A stretch of 64,000 nucleotides of DNA from Actinosynnema sp. ALI-1.44 (GCF_001984155.1 NZ_MTQO01000038.1:124001-188000), one strand, 5' to 3'. Counted from the first letter of the stretch, positions 42,962 to 52,116 are shown. Numbers and translations are program-made. The notes: generated from the letters alone by a model not told the origin.

Positions 42962-43519
42962 TCAGGCCGCCTTGCGGTCTTCGTCGTCATCGACCGCGTG
43001 CAGTGTGCGTCCGGTCTTCGTGGTCCGGCCGCGGACACCCGCCTCCGGGAACACCCACTTCTTGAAGGCCCACCAGCGGAACACCATCGCGATGAGGGTG
43101 CCGAGGATCATGCCGCTGAAGAAGTCGGCGACCTCCTGGGTGACCAGGCTCACATTCGGCACCATTAGGTGGAAGAAGTAGCGGCTGATGAACAGCGGGG
43201 TCGAGTTCAGCGCCACGCCGATCCCGCTGATCAGGAAGAACAGCGCGGCCTCGTGGTGGCGTTCGCGCCCGCCGCGGGTGTGGAACGACCACTCGCGGTT
43301 GAGGATGTAGGACACGATCGTCGCGATGATCACCGCGACGGAGAGGGCGGTGACGGGGTGCGCGTTCAAGATCGTAAGCTTGAGCGTGTAGTTCACGGCG
43401 GTCGTCACGGCGAAGCAGATGCCGCCGACAACGGCGAATCTGAGCAGCTCGCGGTGCTTGAGCATGATCCGGCGTACCGGTTCAGGGAGGCGCTTGAGAA
43501 CGCTCTGCACGACGGCCAT
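42962..43519 (-). CDS. GtrA-like membrane protein (2)
   Basis: A 185-residue paralogue of the next gene, sharing IIATIVSYILNREWSF and TRGGRERHHEAALFFLISG exactly, so a recent tandem duplication is likely. It has the same four helices and a longer, charged C-terminus (VRGRTTKTGRTLHAVDDDED). The ATG of MAVVQSVLKRLPEP matches MSIVESVLAQVPEP of the paralogue, which fixes the start; the upstream open frame is not conserved. Confidence 0.92.
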   Translation of the reverse strand: MAVVQSVLKRLPEPVRRIMLKHRELLRFAVVGGICFAVTTAVNYTLKLTILNAHPVTALSVAVIIATIVSYILNREWSFHTRGGRERHHEAALFFLISGIGVALNSTPLFISRYFFHLMVPNVSLVTQEVADFFSGMILGTLIAMVFRWWAFKKWVFPEAGVRGRTTKTGRTLHAVDDDEDRKAA

Positions 43520-43653
43520 GGCGGCAAAGCCTACTGATCCACTGGTGGGGCCTTGACAGCAGTGCCGCGCAGTGTGCGCCCGGCCACGCCCATACCCGGA
43601 GCTTCGCCTCATACCAGACATATCTCACGCCGAAACCGGTGGTCCGGCGTGAG

Positions 43654-45948
43654 CTACGGCGGGCAGCGGCCGGTGAGCACGGCCAGCAGCCGTTCCACCG
43701 CTCCCAGTCGTGAGCAGTAGTCGCTCGGCGGCGGACGCTCCTCCGAACGCGGCGGGGTCGTGGTCTTGGGTGTGGTCGTCTTCGGTGTGGTCGTCGTGCC
43801 GGGCTTCGACGTCTCCTTGGCCGGGGGCGTGGTGGTCGTGGTCGGCTTCGTCCCCGTGTTCGGCGGTGTGGTCTTCGTCGTCTTCGGTGGCGTCGTCGTG
43901 GTGGTCGGGGGTTTCGTCGTGGTGGGCTTCGGTGGCACCGGCCAGCTCCACCACGGCAGCTTCACCGTCGTACTGGCGCTCGCGGTTCCGAGCGACGCGG
44001 TCACCAGGACCTTGCTGTGCTGCCAGAACGGCTGGTGCCCCCGGTCGGCGGGCGGCTCGACCTCGCCGGTCGGCTTGGTCAGCCGGACCCGCAGGTAGAA
44101 ACGGTCACCCGGGTTCAGCGCCGCCGACGTCACACAGCTCGTGGTCGCGCCGTTGGACGTGCAGGACGCCGCTGGCCATGCCGTCAGCAGCTTGGCCGGC
44201 TGGTCGAACGTGACCGTCACCTGCTTGGTGCTCTCACCGGTGTTCTTGGCCACGGCCTGCAGGCTGGGGTAGTGCCAACGGCCGGGTGCGGGGATGCCGA
44301 GCCAGTCCTGGAAGGCGTAGATGGACACGCCGTCCTTCTTCGGCGGCGGCTGGACCTCCACGTTCACCGAGATCTTCACGCTGACCGCGGTCCCGGCGCT
44401 GACGGTGCCGGTGATGGTCCCGCCGGTGCTGGTCGGCGCGGCGACGATGTGGAACACCAGTGTCACCGACTGACCGGGCTGCAGACCCGACTCGGTGCTG
44501 CACGTGACGGTTCCCGTGCCACCAGGGCACGTCACCGTGCTGGGCTGACGCGCGCCGTTGAGCCGTAGGAGACCGGGGCCTGCCATCTTGTCCGCGCCGA
44601 TCGCGCTCACGCCAGGAGGCAGGTTGAGCGCCGCGATCACGGCCTCCGAGACGCTTCCGCCGTTGTTGGTCACCGTCAACGGCAGGTTCACGGGGCCACT
44701 GCCGGGCACCAGCGTGATCGGCGGCGGCGACGGCACCGTCAGGTTCGGCGGCTGAGGTGCGGGTGGCGCTGGTGTGCTCGGCGCTGTGCTCGGCGCTGGG
44801 CTCGACGGCGCCGGACCAGGCGTCGGCGCCGGGGGAGGCGGCGGTGGCTCCTGCGTCGGTGGTGCGCTCTGCGGCGGAGGTGGAATCGGTGGTGGCGGCG
44901 CCGGCGGGTTCGGTGGGTTCGGCGGCTGCCGAGTCGGCTGGGTCGGCGTCGTCGGCAACGGCTGGGCCGCGGGGAGGTCGGGGGCCTCGGCGGCCGTCAA
45001 CGCAAGCGCGACCGCGGCCGCCACCGCCGTGACGGACGCGGCGACACCGATGAACTGCCGTGGCAACGACGACGCGGCACCACCAGCACCTGCCGCTGTT
45101 CCACCCGCGGCCCCCGCGGCGACACCGGCGACGACCGCCGATCCCGCCTTCGCGGTCGTGGCGAGGTACCCGACGGCGCCGACACCGAGCACGAGCGGCG
45201 CGACGAACACGCGCATGCCGCTGTTGACGTCGGCCAGTTCGGCGGCGAGCGCACGGCAGCGTTCGCACTCGTCGAGGTGGGACTCGACCTGCGCGGTCTC
45301 GCGCTTGGACAGGCCGCCACGGGTCCACGCACCGAGCCGTTCCGCGGTGGCTTTGCAGCGCTCGCCCGTCGACTCCGCCAGGTGCACCTGCAGATACGCC
45401 TGCCGCAAGCCTTCCCTCGCGCGGTAGGCGAGCGCGCTCACGCCGTTGGGCGTCAGCCCGAGCAGGGGCGCGACCTCCGCGGGCGTCTGGCCCTCCACCT
45501 CGGTGTGCCACAGCACGGCCTGCCACCGCTCCGGCAGCCGCGCGAACGCCCGCGCGGCGAGCGACCGTTCCAGGCCCGCCACGGCTGTGTCGGAGAACGG
45601 GACAGCCGTGTCCGCGCCGGAGACGGTGGTGACGTCGTCGGACAGTTCGACGCGCTTGTCCCGCCGGGTCTTGTCGTAGGCGGTGTGCCGCAACGTGGTG
45701 AGCAGGTACGCCCGAAAGGCTGAATCTGGGCCGCGACCGGCCCGCAGGGTGTCGAGGACCTTGGCGAAGGCCTCGGACACCAGGTCGTCGGCCTCGGCCT
45801 GGGAACGGGACAGCTGACGGGCGAGGTTGTACGCGGCTCCGACATGCCGCTCGTAGAGCGACCCGTACGCCGCGACTGTGCCCTTGCGTACCGAGTCGAT
45901 CAGTTCGGCGTCGCTCGGGCCGTGCACCTCAGCGGGAACTGTGGACAC
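43654..45948 (-). CDS. ECF sigma factor fused to zinc finger, membrane helix and extracellular domains
   Basis: A 764-residue single-chain sigma/anti-sigma protein. Sigma region 2 is at about 14-95 (DLVSEAFAKVLDTLRAG, FRAYLLTTLRHTAYDKTRRD), region 4 at 130-185 (LPERWQAVLWHTEVEGQTPA, LGLTPNGVSALAYRAREGLR). A zinc-binding HxxxCxxC (ESHLDECERC) follows, as in anti-sigma factors, then one or two hydrophobic helices (ASVTAVAAAVALALTAA), a proline-rich stalk, two beta-sandwich domains (DUF11/CARDB-like: LPLTVTNNGGSVSEAVIAAL, AVAKNTGESTKQVTVTFDQP) and a Thr/Pro/Lys tail ending in CPP. The GTG has GGGAGG upstream. It may release its sigma part by proteolysis on an envelope signal. Confidence 0.88.
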   Translation of the reverse strand: MSTVPAEVHGPSDAELIDSVRKGTVAAYGSLYERHVGAAYNLARQLSRSQAEADDLVSEAFAKVLDTLRAGRGPDSAFRAYLLTTLRHTAYDKTRRDKRVELSDDVTTVSGADTAVPFSDTAVAGLERSLAARAFARLPERWQAVLWHTEVEGQTPAEVAPLLGLTPNGVSALAYRAREGLRQAYLQVHLAESTGERCKATAERLGAWTRGGLSKRETAQVESHLDECERCRALAAELADVNSGMRVFVAPLVLGVGAVGYLATTAKAGSAVVAGVAAGAAGGTAAGAGGAASSLPRQFIGVAASVTAVAAAVALALTAAEAPDLPAAQPLPTTPTQPTRQPPNPPNPPAPPPPIPPPPQSAPPTQEPPPPPPAPTPGPAPSSPAPSTAPSTPAPPAPQPPNLTVPSPPPITLVPGSGPVNLPLTVTNNGGSVSEAVIAALNLPPGVSAIGADKMAGPGLLRLNGARQPSTVTCPGGTGTVTCSTESGLQPGQSVTLVFHIVAAPTSTGGTITGTVSAGTAVSVKISVNVEVQPPPKKDGVSIYAFQDWLGIPAPGRWHYPSLQAVAKNTGESTKQVTVTFDQPAKLLTAWPAASCTSNGATTSCVTSAALNPGDRFYLRVRLTKPTGEVEPPADRGHQPFWQHSKVLVTASLGTASASTTVKLPWWSWPVPPKPTTTKPPTTTTTPPKTTKTTPPNTGTKPTTTTTPPAKETSKPGTTTTPKTTTPKTTTPPRSEERPPPSDYCSRLGAVERLLAVLTGRCPP

Positions 45949-46151
45949 GTGCCTCCCTCGTCGCTGCCCGTGATGCGGGTAAGTGTGACGGACCCGCGTT
46001 GCGGAGTCATCTCCCCGGTCAGGATGTTCGTTAGCTCAGCGTGAGCGGGTAACCCTTTCGCATGACAATTCGGCTTGAACCGCGTCACACCTGAGGCCCA
46101 GCGACGTTTCAGATCCGGATCTTTCAAACCGGCGGAGAGGAACTGGTAACT

Positions 46152-46970
46152 GTGGCGGTTCGCGAAGCGGGTTCACGGTCACCCCGTGGCGACGCCGACG
46201 GCGCTGAGGCCGCCCTTCGGGCTCTGCGTGCCAGGTGGCGTACCGCGAGCATCGCGGCAGGCTGGCGGTACCCGAGCGACTGGGCATTGCCCGAGGTCGA
46301 CGCGGTGTGCGCGTCCGCGCTGGTCAAAGCCGATCTGGCTGACCCGCTGACGGACCTCGGCCGGGCGCGTGCGCTGTCGGGAGCGGGGCTGGACGAGACC
46401 CTCACGGACGTCGCGGCGCTGCACGCGGTGCTCAGCGATCCCCGGCTGGTGATGGCCAACCCGGACGCCACCCCGGCGCGGTTGCTGCGCCTGACGGCGT
46501 TGGCGTGGGCGGACGTGTCGACGACGGAGATCGCCCGCAGCGAGGTCAGGGAAGGCCTGACTGGCCTGTCCACCGCCGCCTACCTGCGGACGAGGCTCGG
46601 CGAGATCTACCGGCAGTCGGCGCGCGACGACCAGCTGCCCGGTCACGTGTTGCTCACGGTGAGTATCGATCTCTCCGCTGTGGTCGGCTGGTCCCGGCTG
46701 ATGGCGATGGTGCTGGCCGCCGACGTGCTCAGGCAGGTCTTCGACGGCGGCGAGAGCCTGGCGCTGCTCGGCCCGTCGGTGGCCGTCGTGCTCACCGAAC
46801 GCGAGCCCGACCTGGCCAAGCGCTGCTCGGACACCCAGCTGATCCTGGCCGAACGGCTGGCGGTCGACCCGCAGCTGCACGCCATCGGCCCGGTCCGGGT
46901 CCGCCTGCACAGGCTGCCCCCGACGCACGAGAAGGCATGCGACCTGATCGACGCCCTGGGCCGCATGTAA
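46152..46970 (+). CDS. uncharacterised cytosolic protein, possible degenerate sensor or GGDEF-like fold
   Basis: A 272-residue protein without signal or membrane segments. The N-terminal half is helical (AALRALRARWRTASIAAGWR, DLTDLGRARALSGAGLDET in outline), and the C-terminal half alternates strands and helices (LLTVSIDLSAVVGWSRLMAM, GPSVAVVLTEREPDLAKRC, RVRLHRLPPTHEKACDLIDA), suggesting a nucleotidyl-cyclase-like or PucR-linker fold with no catalytic motif. It is divergent from the sigma fusion gene with 203 bases between starts. GTG with GGAGAGGAA upstream. No function assigned. Confidence 0.7.
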   Translation: MAVREAGSRSPRGDADGAEAALRALRARWRTASIAAGWRYPSDWALPEVDAVCASALVKADLADPLTDLGRARALSGAGLDETLTDVAALHAVLSDPRLVMANPDATPARLLRLTALAWADVSTTEIARSEVREGLTGLSTAAYLRTRLGEIYRQSARDDQLPGHVLLTVSIDLSAVVGWSRLMAMVLAADVLRQVFDGGESLALLGPSVAVVLTEREPDLAKRCSDTQLILAERLAVDPQLHAIGPVRVRLHRLPPTHEKACDLIDALGRM

Positions 46971-46986
46971 CCAAAACCCCAGGTCA

Positions 46987-47072
46987 CCCTTCGTGAGTGA
47001 TGGGCCGGGTCAGAACCCGGCCCAACCGCTCACGAGGGCCATTCGGGGGCTCAGACCACCATCGGGTGGTCT
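46987..47072 (+). terminator. double hairpin after the unknown gene
   Basis: First hairpin: GGGCCGGGT, loop CAGA, complement, at 47002-47023, extended by CCCTTCGTGAG (46987) and CTCACGAGGG (47029-47038) with one bulge. Second: AGACCACC, ATCG, complement, at 47053-47072, followed by a T-containing stretch. Together they probably end the upstream transcript before the GT87-like pair. Confidence 0.6.
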
Positions 47073-47090
47073 TCGTGATTTGCTGTCCGC

Positions 47091-48440
47091 GTGAACGACG
47101 GTGACGAGCGCATTGGGGGTGCGCCCGTGCGGGCGGCAGGTCGGGTCACGGCGTGGGTCGAGTGGTTCGTCGGGTCGTGGCGCGCGATGTGGGTCGTGCT
47201 GGCGGTCCCCGCCGGGTTCCTGATCACGGGAATCGTCGTCTGGCTGGCACACGGCCGGATGGGCGTGGACTCGGCGGTGTACCGGGCGGGCGGTATCGCC
47301 CTGCTCACCGGTGAGCCGCTGTACGACAAGATGACGTTGCTGGCTGAGCCGTGGTGGGCGCAGTTGCCGTTCACCTACGCGCCGCCGGGTGCGCTGTTCT
47401 TCGTGCCGCTGGCGCCGTTCCCGACGACGGTCGCGTGGGGCCTGCTGTCCGTGGTGTCCGTGCTGTCGATGAGCGTGGTCATCCGGATCACCCTGGACAA
47501 GGTGCCCAACCGGCCGAGCTGGTTGTCACCGACGAAGGCCACGGTCTGGTTCTCGGTGCTGATGCTGGGCATGGAGCCGGTCTGGCGGTCGCTGTTCCTC
47601 GGTCAGATCAACCTGATCCTGATGGTCGTCGTCGTGGTCGACGTGCTGGTGATCTGCGACGCGGGCGGCAGGCTCGGCAAGTGGGGCGGTGTGCTCATCG
47701 GCATCGCCGCCGCGATCAAGCTGACCCCGTTGATCTTCGTGGCGCACCTGGTGCTGGTCGGCAAACGGGCCGCGGCGATCCGCGCGTTCGCCACCTTCGT
47801 CGGGCTGCAGGGCCTGTTGTTCCTGATCTCCGCCCATGACACGTGGACGTACTGGACGGTCACGGTCCTCGGCGACCCGATGCGGATCGGCCCGGTGTTC
47901 TGGAACGGCAACCAGTCGCTCAACGGCCTGGTCAACCGGATCACGCTGCTGGACCCGCACTCGACCACGATCGCGCTGGCGATCGGCGCGGTGCTGGCGA
48001 TCCCGGCGATGCTGCTGGTCCGCCGGTTCCACCGGCACGGCCGAGCGGTGACGGCGTTGCTGGTCAGCGCGTTCTTCGGGTTGCTGTTCAGCCCGGTCAC
48101 CTGGACGCACCACTACGTGTGGGTGGTGCCGCTGCTGATCATGCTGATCGCCCGGATGCCCGACCCGCTGCCGCAGGGCTTCTGGCGGGTCACGCGGGCC
48201 GCGATCGCGCCGTTGGCGGTGTTCGCGGTGTTCGTCAGCTGCGTGCTGTTGTGGATGCGCGGCGGGCACAGCAAGGAGTTGTTGTGGCACTGGTGGGAGT
48301 TCATCCCCGGCAGCGCGTACATGATCGTTCCGGTCGGTGCCGGGATCGCGATCGCGATCCGGGTGCTGCGCCGCCGGATGCGGGCTCGTGACGAGTCAGG
48401 TGACGACCAGCCGAGGATCGCGGCCGGTCACTCGTCGTGA
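47091..48440 (+). CDS. GT87 (DUF2029) family membrane mannosyltransferase-like protein
   Basis: A 449-residue GT-C fold protein with about ten helices. The first outer loop carries GVDSAVYRAGGIALLTGEPLYDK, with the Asp expected to be catalytic, and PFTYAPPGALFFVPLAPFP; KLTPLIF, QSLNGLVNRI and WTHHYVWVVPLL are typical of polyprenol-phosphate-mannose-dependent mannosyltransferases (PimE-like). It probably adds mannose to envelope lipids or glycans outside the membrane. GTG start. The stop overlaps the next start. Confidence 0.88.
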   Translation: MNDGDERIGGAPVRAAGRVTAWVEWFVGSWRAMWVVLAVPAGFLITGIVVWLAHGRMGVDSAVYRAGGIALLTGEPLYDKMTLLAEPWWAQLPFTYAPPGALFFVPLAPFPTTVAWGLLSVVSVLSMSVVIRITLDKVPNRPSWLSPTKATVWFSVLMLGMEPVWRSLFLGQINLILMVVVVVDVLVICDAGGRLGKWGGVLIGIAAAIKLTPLIFVAHLVLVGKRAAAIRAFATFVGLQGLLFLISAHDTWTYWTVTVLGDPMRIGPVFWNGNQSLNGLVNRITLLDPHSTTIALAIGAVLAIPAMLLVRRFHRHGRAVTALLVSAFFGLLFSPVTWTHHYVWVVPLLIMLIARMPDPLPQGFWRVTRAAIAPLAVFAVFVSCVLLWMRGGHSKELLWHWWEFIPGSAYMIVPVGAGIAIAIRVLRRRMRARDESGDDQPRIAAGHSS

Positions 48441-49624
48441 GGCGGTCGCTGGCCGTCGACGCCGCCTTCTACCTGGGGTTCGGCATCGACGCGGTGTACA
48501 CGGCGGTGTTCTCGGAGTTCTACGGCTTCCGGGTGTGGGGAAATTTCGCGCTCGTCGGGTACGCGTTCGCGTTCCTGCACACGGTGGTCCTGCTGCTGTC
48601 CGGACGGCAGGGGTCGCGGTGGATGCCGGTGGGGTACGTGGTCGTGCTCGGCGTGCTCGTGCCGATGCTCGTGCTGGTGTTCAAGCGGATGACCGGCCGT
48701 GACTGGGGTTCGCCCGCGCACTCGATGACCGCGCAGCCCGAGGTGTGGGTGATCGAACGCGCCGGGCGGCTGCTGCTGTCCACCGGATCGCCCTATGTCG
48801 ATTTGTCGACGCTGGCTCGGCCGCCGGTGGTCGACGACTACACGCCCTACAGCCCGGCGATGGCGTTGCTCGGCCTGCCGAACGCGCTGTTCGGCCGGTC
48901 CGTGGTCACCGACGCCCGGATCGTGGCGTTCGTCATGACGCTCGTGATCTTCCTGCTGGTGCTCAAAGCCCTGGACTGGCCGTCGCTGTCGATCCGGCCC
49001 GTGCAGTTCATCACGCTGACGACGTTCACCACGCTGTCAGCCGCTGTCGCTGGCAATGACATGCCCGTGGTCGCGTTGCTCATCCTCGGCGCAGTGCTGG
49101 CCACGCGGTCCAGCCCAGTCGCCGCGGGTGTGGTGTTGGCCTTGGCGTCGAGCATGAAGCTCACGGCGTTGCCCGCGGCCGCGGTTGTCGCCGTGGCGCT
49201 GGCGTTCTCGTGGCGGTTTCTGGCCGCGTTCGTCGGCGGGCTCGTGGTGTTCACCGGGGTGTGGGCCGCGGCGAACTGGGAAGCGTTCGTGGACAACGTG
49301 ATCCGGTTCCCGGCGAACATGGCCGAGGTCCGTTCGCCCGCGGGCAGTCCGCTGCCGGGGCACCTGTTGGAACAGACCGGACCGCTCGGGCACACGGCGG
49401 TGCTGGTGTTGCTCGGGCTCGCCGCCGTCGGCATGGTGTGGTGGCTGCTGGCCCGCCCGCCGCGCACGTGCGCGGAGATCCTGCTGCGTACCGGCGTCGG
49501 TCTCGGCGTGGCGATGCTGCTGATGCCCGCGACCAGGTGGGGGTATTTGATCTACCCGATCGCCCTGCTCGGGGCCGCGCTGCACTCCTGGCGTCCGGCT
49601 CGCGAGTTGACGCAGGTAGGGTGA
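48437..49624 (+). CDS. GT-C fold membrane glycosyltransferase-like protein (GT87 relative)
   Basis: A 395-residue membrane protein with about ten helices, coupled by GTGA overlap with the previous gene. The outer loop has WVIERAGRLLLSTGSPYVD and DDYTPYSPAMALLGLPNALF, similar in layout to GT87 proteins, with AVAGNDMPVVALLILGAVLA and SSMKLTALPAAAVV later. The acidic catalytic residue is less clear than in its partner, so the activity is uncertain. Both proteins may act on the same polyprenyl-linked sugar route as the GtrA pair. Confidence 0.8.
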   Translation: MRRSLAVDAAFYLGFGIDAVYTAVFSEFYGFRVWGNFALVGYAFAFLHTVVLLLSGRQGSRWMPVGYVVVLGVLVPMLVLVFKRMTGRDWGSPAHSMTAQPEVWVIERAGRLLLSTGSPYVDLSTLARPPVVDDYTPYSPAMALLGLPNALFGRSVVTDARIVAFVMTLVIFLLVLKALDWPSLSIRPVQFITLTTFTTLSAAVAGNDMPVVALLILGAVLATRSSPVAAGVVLALASSMKLTALPAAAVVAVALAFSWRFLAAFVGGLVVFTGVWAAANWEAFVDNVIRFPANMAEVRSPAGSPLPGHLLEQTGPLGHTAVLVLLGLAAVGMVWWLLARPPRTCAEILLRTGVGLGVAMLLMPATRWGYLIYPIALLGAALHSWRPARELTQVG

Positions 49625-49631
49625 CCTGCTC

Positions 49632-50819
49632 GTGGACCCTGTTACCGGCTTTCCCGTTGTCGGCATGGTTGGCGGCGGCCAGCTCAGCCGGATGACCCAG
49701 CAGGCCGCGATCGCACTCGGCCAGTCGTTGCGTGTGCTCGCCGTCTCCCCGACCGACTCGGCGGCGCTGGTGACGCCGAACGTGACGATCGGCCACCACA
49801 CGGACCTGGAAGCGTTGCGCGGCTTCGCATCCGCCGTCGACGTGATGACGTTCGACCACGAGCACGTGCCGACCGAGCACCTGCGCACCCTGGTGGCGGA
49901 GGGCTTCGCGGTCCACCCGGGACCGGACGCGTTGGTCCACGCGCAGGACAAGCTCGTGATGCGCAACCGCCTGGCCGAGATGGACGTGCCGATCCCGGCG
50001 TACACCGAGGTCAAGACCGTGTCGGACGTCACGGAGTTCGGCGAGAAGCACGGCTGGCCGGTCGTGCTGAAGGCCGCGCGCGGCGGTTACGACGGCCGTG
50101 GCGTGTGGATGGTGCCGTCCTCGGGCGGGGAGCTCGTTGCCGAGCTTCTCGAAGCCGGAACGCCGCTGCTGGTCGAGGAACGCGTGGAGATGAAACGCGA
50201 ACTGGCGGCCGTGGTCGCGCGTTCGCCGTTCGGTCAGGGAGCGGCGTGGCCGACCGTGCAGACCGTGCAGTCGAACGGGATCTGCGTGGAAGTCCTCGCC
50301 CCGGCGCCGGACCTGTCCGAGCGGCTGGCTGACGAGGCCCAGGAGCTGGCGCTGCGGATCGCGTCGACGCTGGGAGTGGTGGGCGTGCTGGCCGTCGAGC
50401 TGTTCGAGACCGCGTCCGGGCTCGTGGTGAACGAGCTGGCGATGCGTCCGCACAACTCCGGCCACTGGACGATCGAAGGCGCGGGAACCTCGCAGTTCGA
50501 GCAGCACCTGCGCGCGGTGCTCGACTACCCGCTCGGCTCGACCGAGCCGACGGCGCCGGTGGTCGTGATGGCGAACGTCCTGGGTGCACGGTCCACACCG
50601 GACATGGGAACCGACGAGCGCCTGCACCACGTGTTCGCCAGGTACAAGGACGTGCACGTGCACCACTACGGCAAGGAAGAACGGCCGGGACGCAAGATCG
50701 GCCACGTGACGGTGCTGGGCACGAACCTCGCGGAGGTCCGGCAACGCGCCCGGTTCGCCGCGGACTGGCTGTCGACGGCCACATGGCCGGACGGCTACGA
50801 CGTTCACGGAGGGAAGTAG
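49632..50819 (+). CDS. purK: 5-(carboxyamino)imidazole ribonucleotide synthase
   Basis: A 395-residue ATP-grasp enzyme of purine synthesis that makes N5-CAIR from AIR, ATP and bicarbonate. The start has [42 protein letters not shown] and [17 protein letters not shown] are PurK signatures. GTG start, seven bases after the GT-C gene. It makes the substrate for PurE, encoded immediately after with overlapping codons. Confidence 0.95.
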   Translation: MDPVTGFPVVGMVGGGQLSRMTQQAAIALGQSLRVLAVSPTDSAALVTPNVTIGHHTDLEALRGFASAVDVMTFDHEHVPTEHLRTLVAEGFAVHPGPDALVHAQDKLVMRNRLAEMDVPIPAYTEVKTVSDVTEFGEKHGWPVVLKAARGGYDGRGVWMVPSSGGELVAELLEAGTPLLVEERVEMKRELAAVVARSPFGQGAAWPTVQTVQSNGICVEVLAPAPDLSERLADEAQELALRIASTLGVVGVLAVELFETASGLVVNELAMRPHNSGHWTIEGAGTSQFEQHLRAVLDYPLGSTEPTAPVVVMANVLGARSTPDMGTDERLHHVFARYKDVHVHHYGKEERPGRKIGHVTVLGTNLAEVRQRARFAADWLSTATWPDGYDVHGGK

Positions 50820-51319
50820 TGGTGGTCGACGTTGGCGTGATCATGGGCAGCGACTCGGACTGGCCGGTGATGTCGGCGGCGGCGACGGCACTGGACGAGT
50901 TCGGAGTGTCCTATGAGGTCGGTGTGTACTCCGCACACCGCACCCCGGCCCGAATGCTGGACTACGCGAACACGGCGGCGTCCCGGGGCGTGAAGGTCAT
51001 CATCGCGGGCGCGGGCGGCGCGGCGCATCTCCCCGGCATGGTCGCGTCGGCGACAGTGTTGCCGGTCATCGGAGTCCCGGTGCCGCTGAAGTACTTGGAC
51101 GGCATGGATTCGCTGCTGTCCATCGTGCAGATGCCCGCAGGCGTGCCCGTCGCGACCGTGTCGATCGGCGGCGCGCGCAACGCGGGCCTGCTGGCCGTGC
51201 GGATCCTGGCCGCGACCGACCAGGGCCTACAGGCCAAGATGGCGGAATTCCAGGCGGGCCTGGAGGCGATGGTCCTCGAGAAGGACGAGAACCTCCGCAA
51301 AACCGCCGCCACGAGCTGA
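50819..51319 (+). CDS. purE: N5-CAIR mutase (AIR carboxylase catalytic subunit)
   Basis: A 166-residue class I Pur[45 protein letters not shown] and [30 protein letters not shown] are its substrate-binding motifs. The first GTG shares its G with the purK stop; a second GTG at 50822 is equally possible, as GGAGGG (50808-50813) sits five or eight bases upstream. purK and purE thus form one coupled unit. Confidence 0.94.
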   Translation: MVVDVGVIMGSDSDWPVMSAAATALDEFGVSYEVGVYSAHRTPARMLDYANTAASRGVKVIIAGAGGAAHLPGMVASATVLPVIGVPVPLKYLDGMDSLLSIVQMPAGVPVATVSIGGARNAGLLAVRILAATDQGLQAKMAEFQAGLEAMVLEKDENLRKTAATS

Positions 51320-51327
51320 ACCCCCGT

Positions 51328-51380
51328 GCAACCAATGTGGCCTTCGTTGCGTTTCGTGCAACGAAGGCCACATTGGTTGC
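51328..51380. repeat. dispersed hairpin repeat, copy B (convergent gap)
   Basis: Perfect 23-base arms beginning GCAACCAATGTGGCCTTCGT and a 7-base loop GTTTCGT. Twenty arm bases are identical to copy A at 28139-28191; the loops differ. It lies between convergent purE and the small secreted protein gene, the same context as copy A. Confidence 0.85.
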
Positions 51381-51388
51381 CAAGGGTG

Positions 51389-51733
51389 TCAGCTGAAGCG
51401 CACCGAGCGCAGCAGGAGCTTGTCCGAGCCGTGTCCGCCGTCGGGTCGAAGTGAGAAGGTGTCTCCTTGGCACTCGCTGTCTTTGAACACGACGGCACGT
51501 GAGTTGGTGTTGTTGCGCGGACGGAACGCGTGCACGTCCTCCAGGTCCGCGACCTCCGGGATTTCGATGCACTCGCCGCTCGGCGGATCGATCAGCGAAC
51601 CCTCCTGGAGGTCCCCGTCCTCGTCGTAGTAGCGGTAGGTGAACTCGCCGTCGGCGGCTGACGCGGTGGCGGGAATCGCGAGGGACAAGGCGAAAGCACT
51701 GCTGACAGCGAGCAGGACGGAGCGTACGCGCAT
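51389..51733 (-). CDS. small secreted protein, unknown
   Basis: A 114-residue protein with a signal peptide (MRVRSVLLAVSSAFALSLAI, cleavage near ASA-AD) and an acidic mature part (FTYRYYDEDGDLQEGSLIDP, GECIEIPEVADLEDVHAF, DSECQGDTFSLRPDG) with two cysteines. The ending KLLLRSVRFS and the spacing recall small beta/gamma-crystallin-like or protease-inhibitor-like secreted proteins, but no family is assigned. AAAGGA lies about nine bases before the ATG; an upstream GTG would hide the signal peptide. Confidence 0.75.
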   Translation of the reverse strand: MRVRSVLLAVSSAFALSLAIPATASAADGEFTYRYYDEDGDLQEGSLIDPPSGECIEIPEVADLEDVHAFRPRNNTNSRAVVFKDSECQGDTFSLRPDGGHGSDKLLLRSVRFS

Positions 51734-52002
51734 CGGAGCGGATCCTTTCGGCGGCGGACCTGACACCTCCACAGTGCCGGTCACCCGCGCGCGGCGCGCC
51801 GTCACTACCCGATCAAGCGACACCAGTTCACCGACAGGGGTGGAATCGCGCGATTTCGCTTGGTGCTGAATTTCCTCTCCAGGCGCCGGAAATTCAACAA
51901 CCGTCAGATTAATCTATCTGAAAATGAGGTTAATCAGACCGCAACGAAGAGACGCTGGAATTACCTCCACAGTGTGAACCGGCAACCCGTACGGAGGAAT
52001 TC
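51734..52002. promoter_or_regulatory. AT-rich control region before the tandem peptides
   Basis: A 269-base gap that is clearly richer in A+T than its surroundings at 51860-51960. It has an imperfect inverted repeat GTCAGATTAATC (51903-51914) / GGTTAATCAGAC (51928-51939), ten of twelve bases matching, and a smaller one, TCAGAT/ATCTGA, at 51904-51921. A regulator probably binds here. Promoters of the divergent secreted protein gene must also lie in it. Confidence 0.5.
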
Positions 52003-52068
52003 ATGAGCATCATCGGTCAGCTGGTCACCGCCTTGTCCGCGCTTCTGCACGCCATCGGGATCGGCTGA
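52003..52068 (+). CDS. tiny hydrophobic peptide 1 (21 residues)
   Basis: Encodes MSIIGQLVTALSALLHAIGI then G and stop. A strong GGAGGA lies four bases before the ATG. The residues fit an amphipathic helix with a GIG end. The next gene encodes a paralogue, which argues that both are real. No signal peptide, so it could act inside, at the membrane, or leave by a non-Sec route. It might be a membrane-active peptide, a toxin, a signal or a small structural peptide; nothing in the sequence decides. Confidence 0.65.
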   Translation: MSIIGQLVTALSALLHAIGIG

Positions 52069-52116
52069 ATCGGGCCACCCCGCCCGGCGTGTTGTTCATC
52101 CGAACAGGAGAAATCC

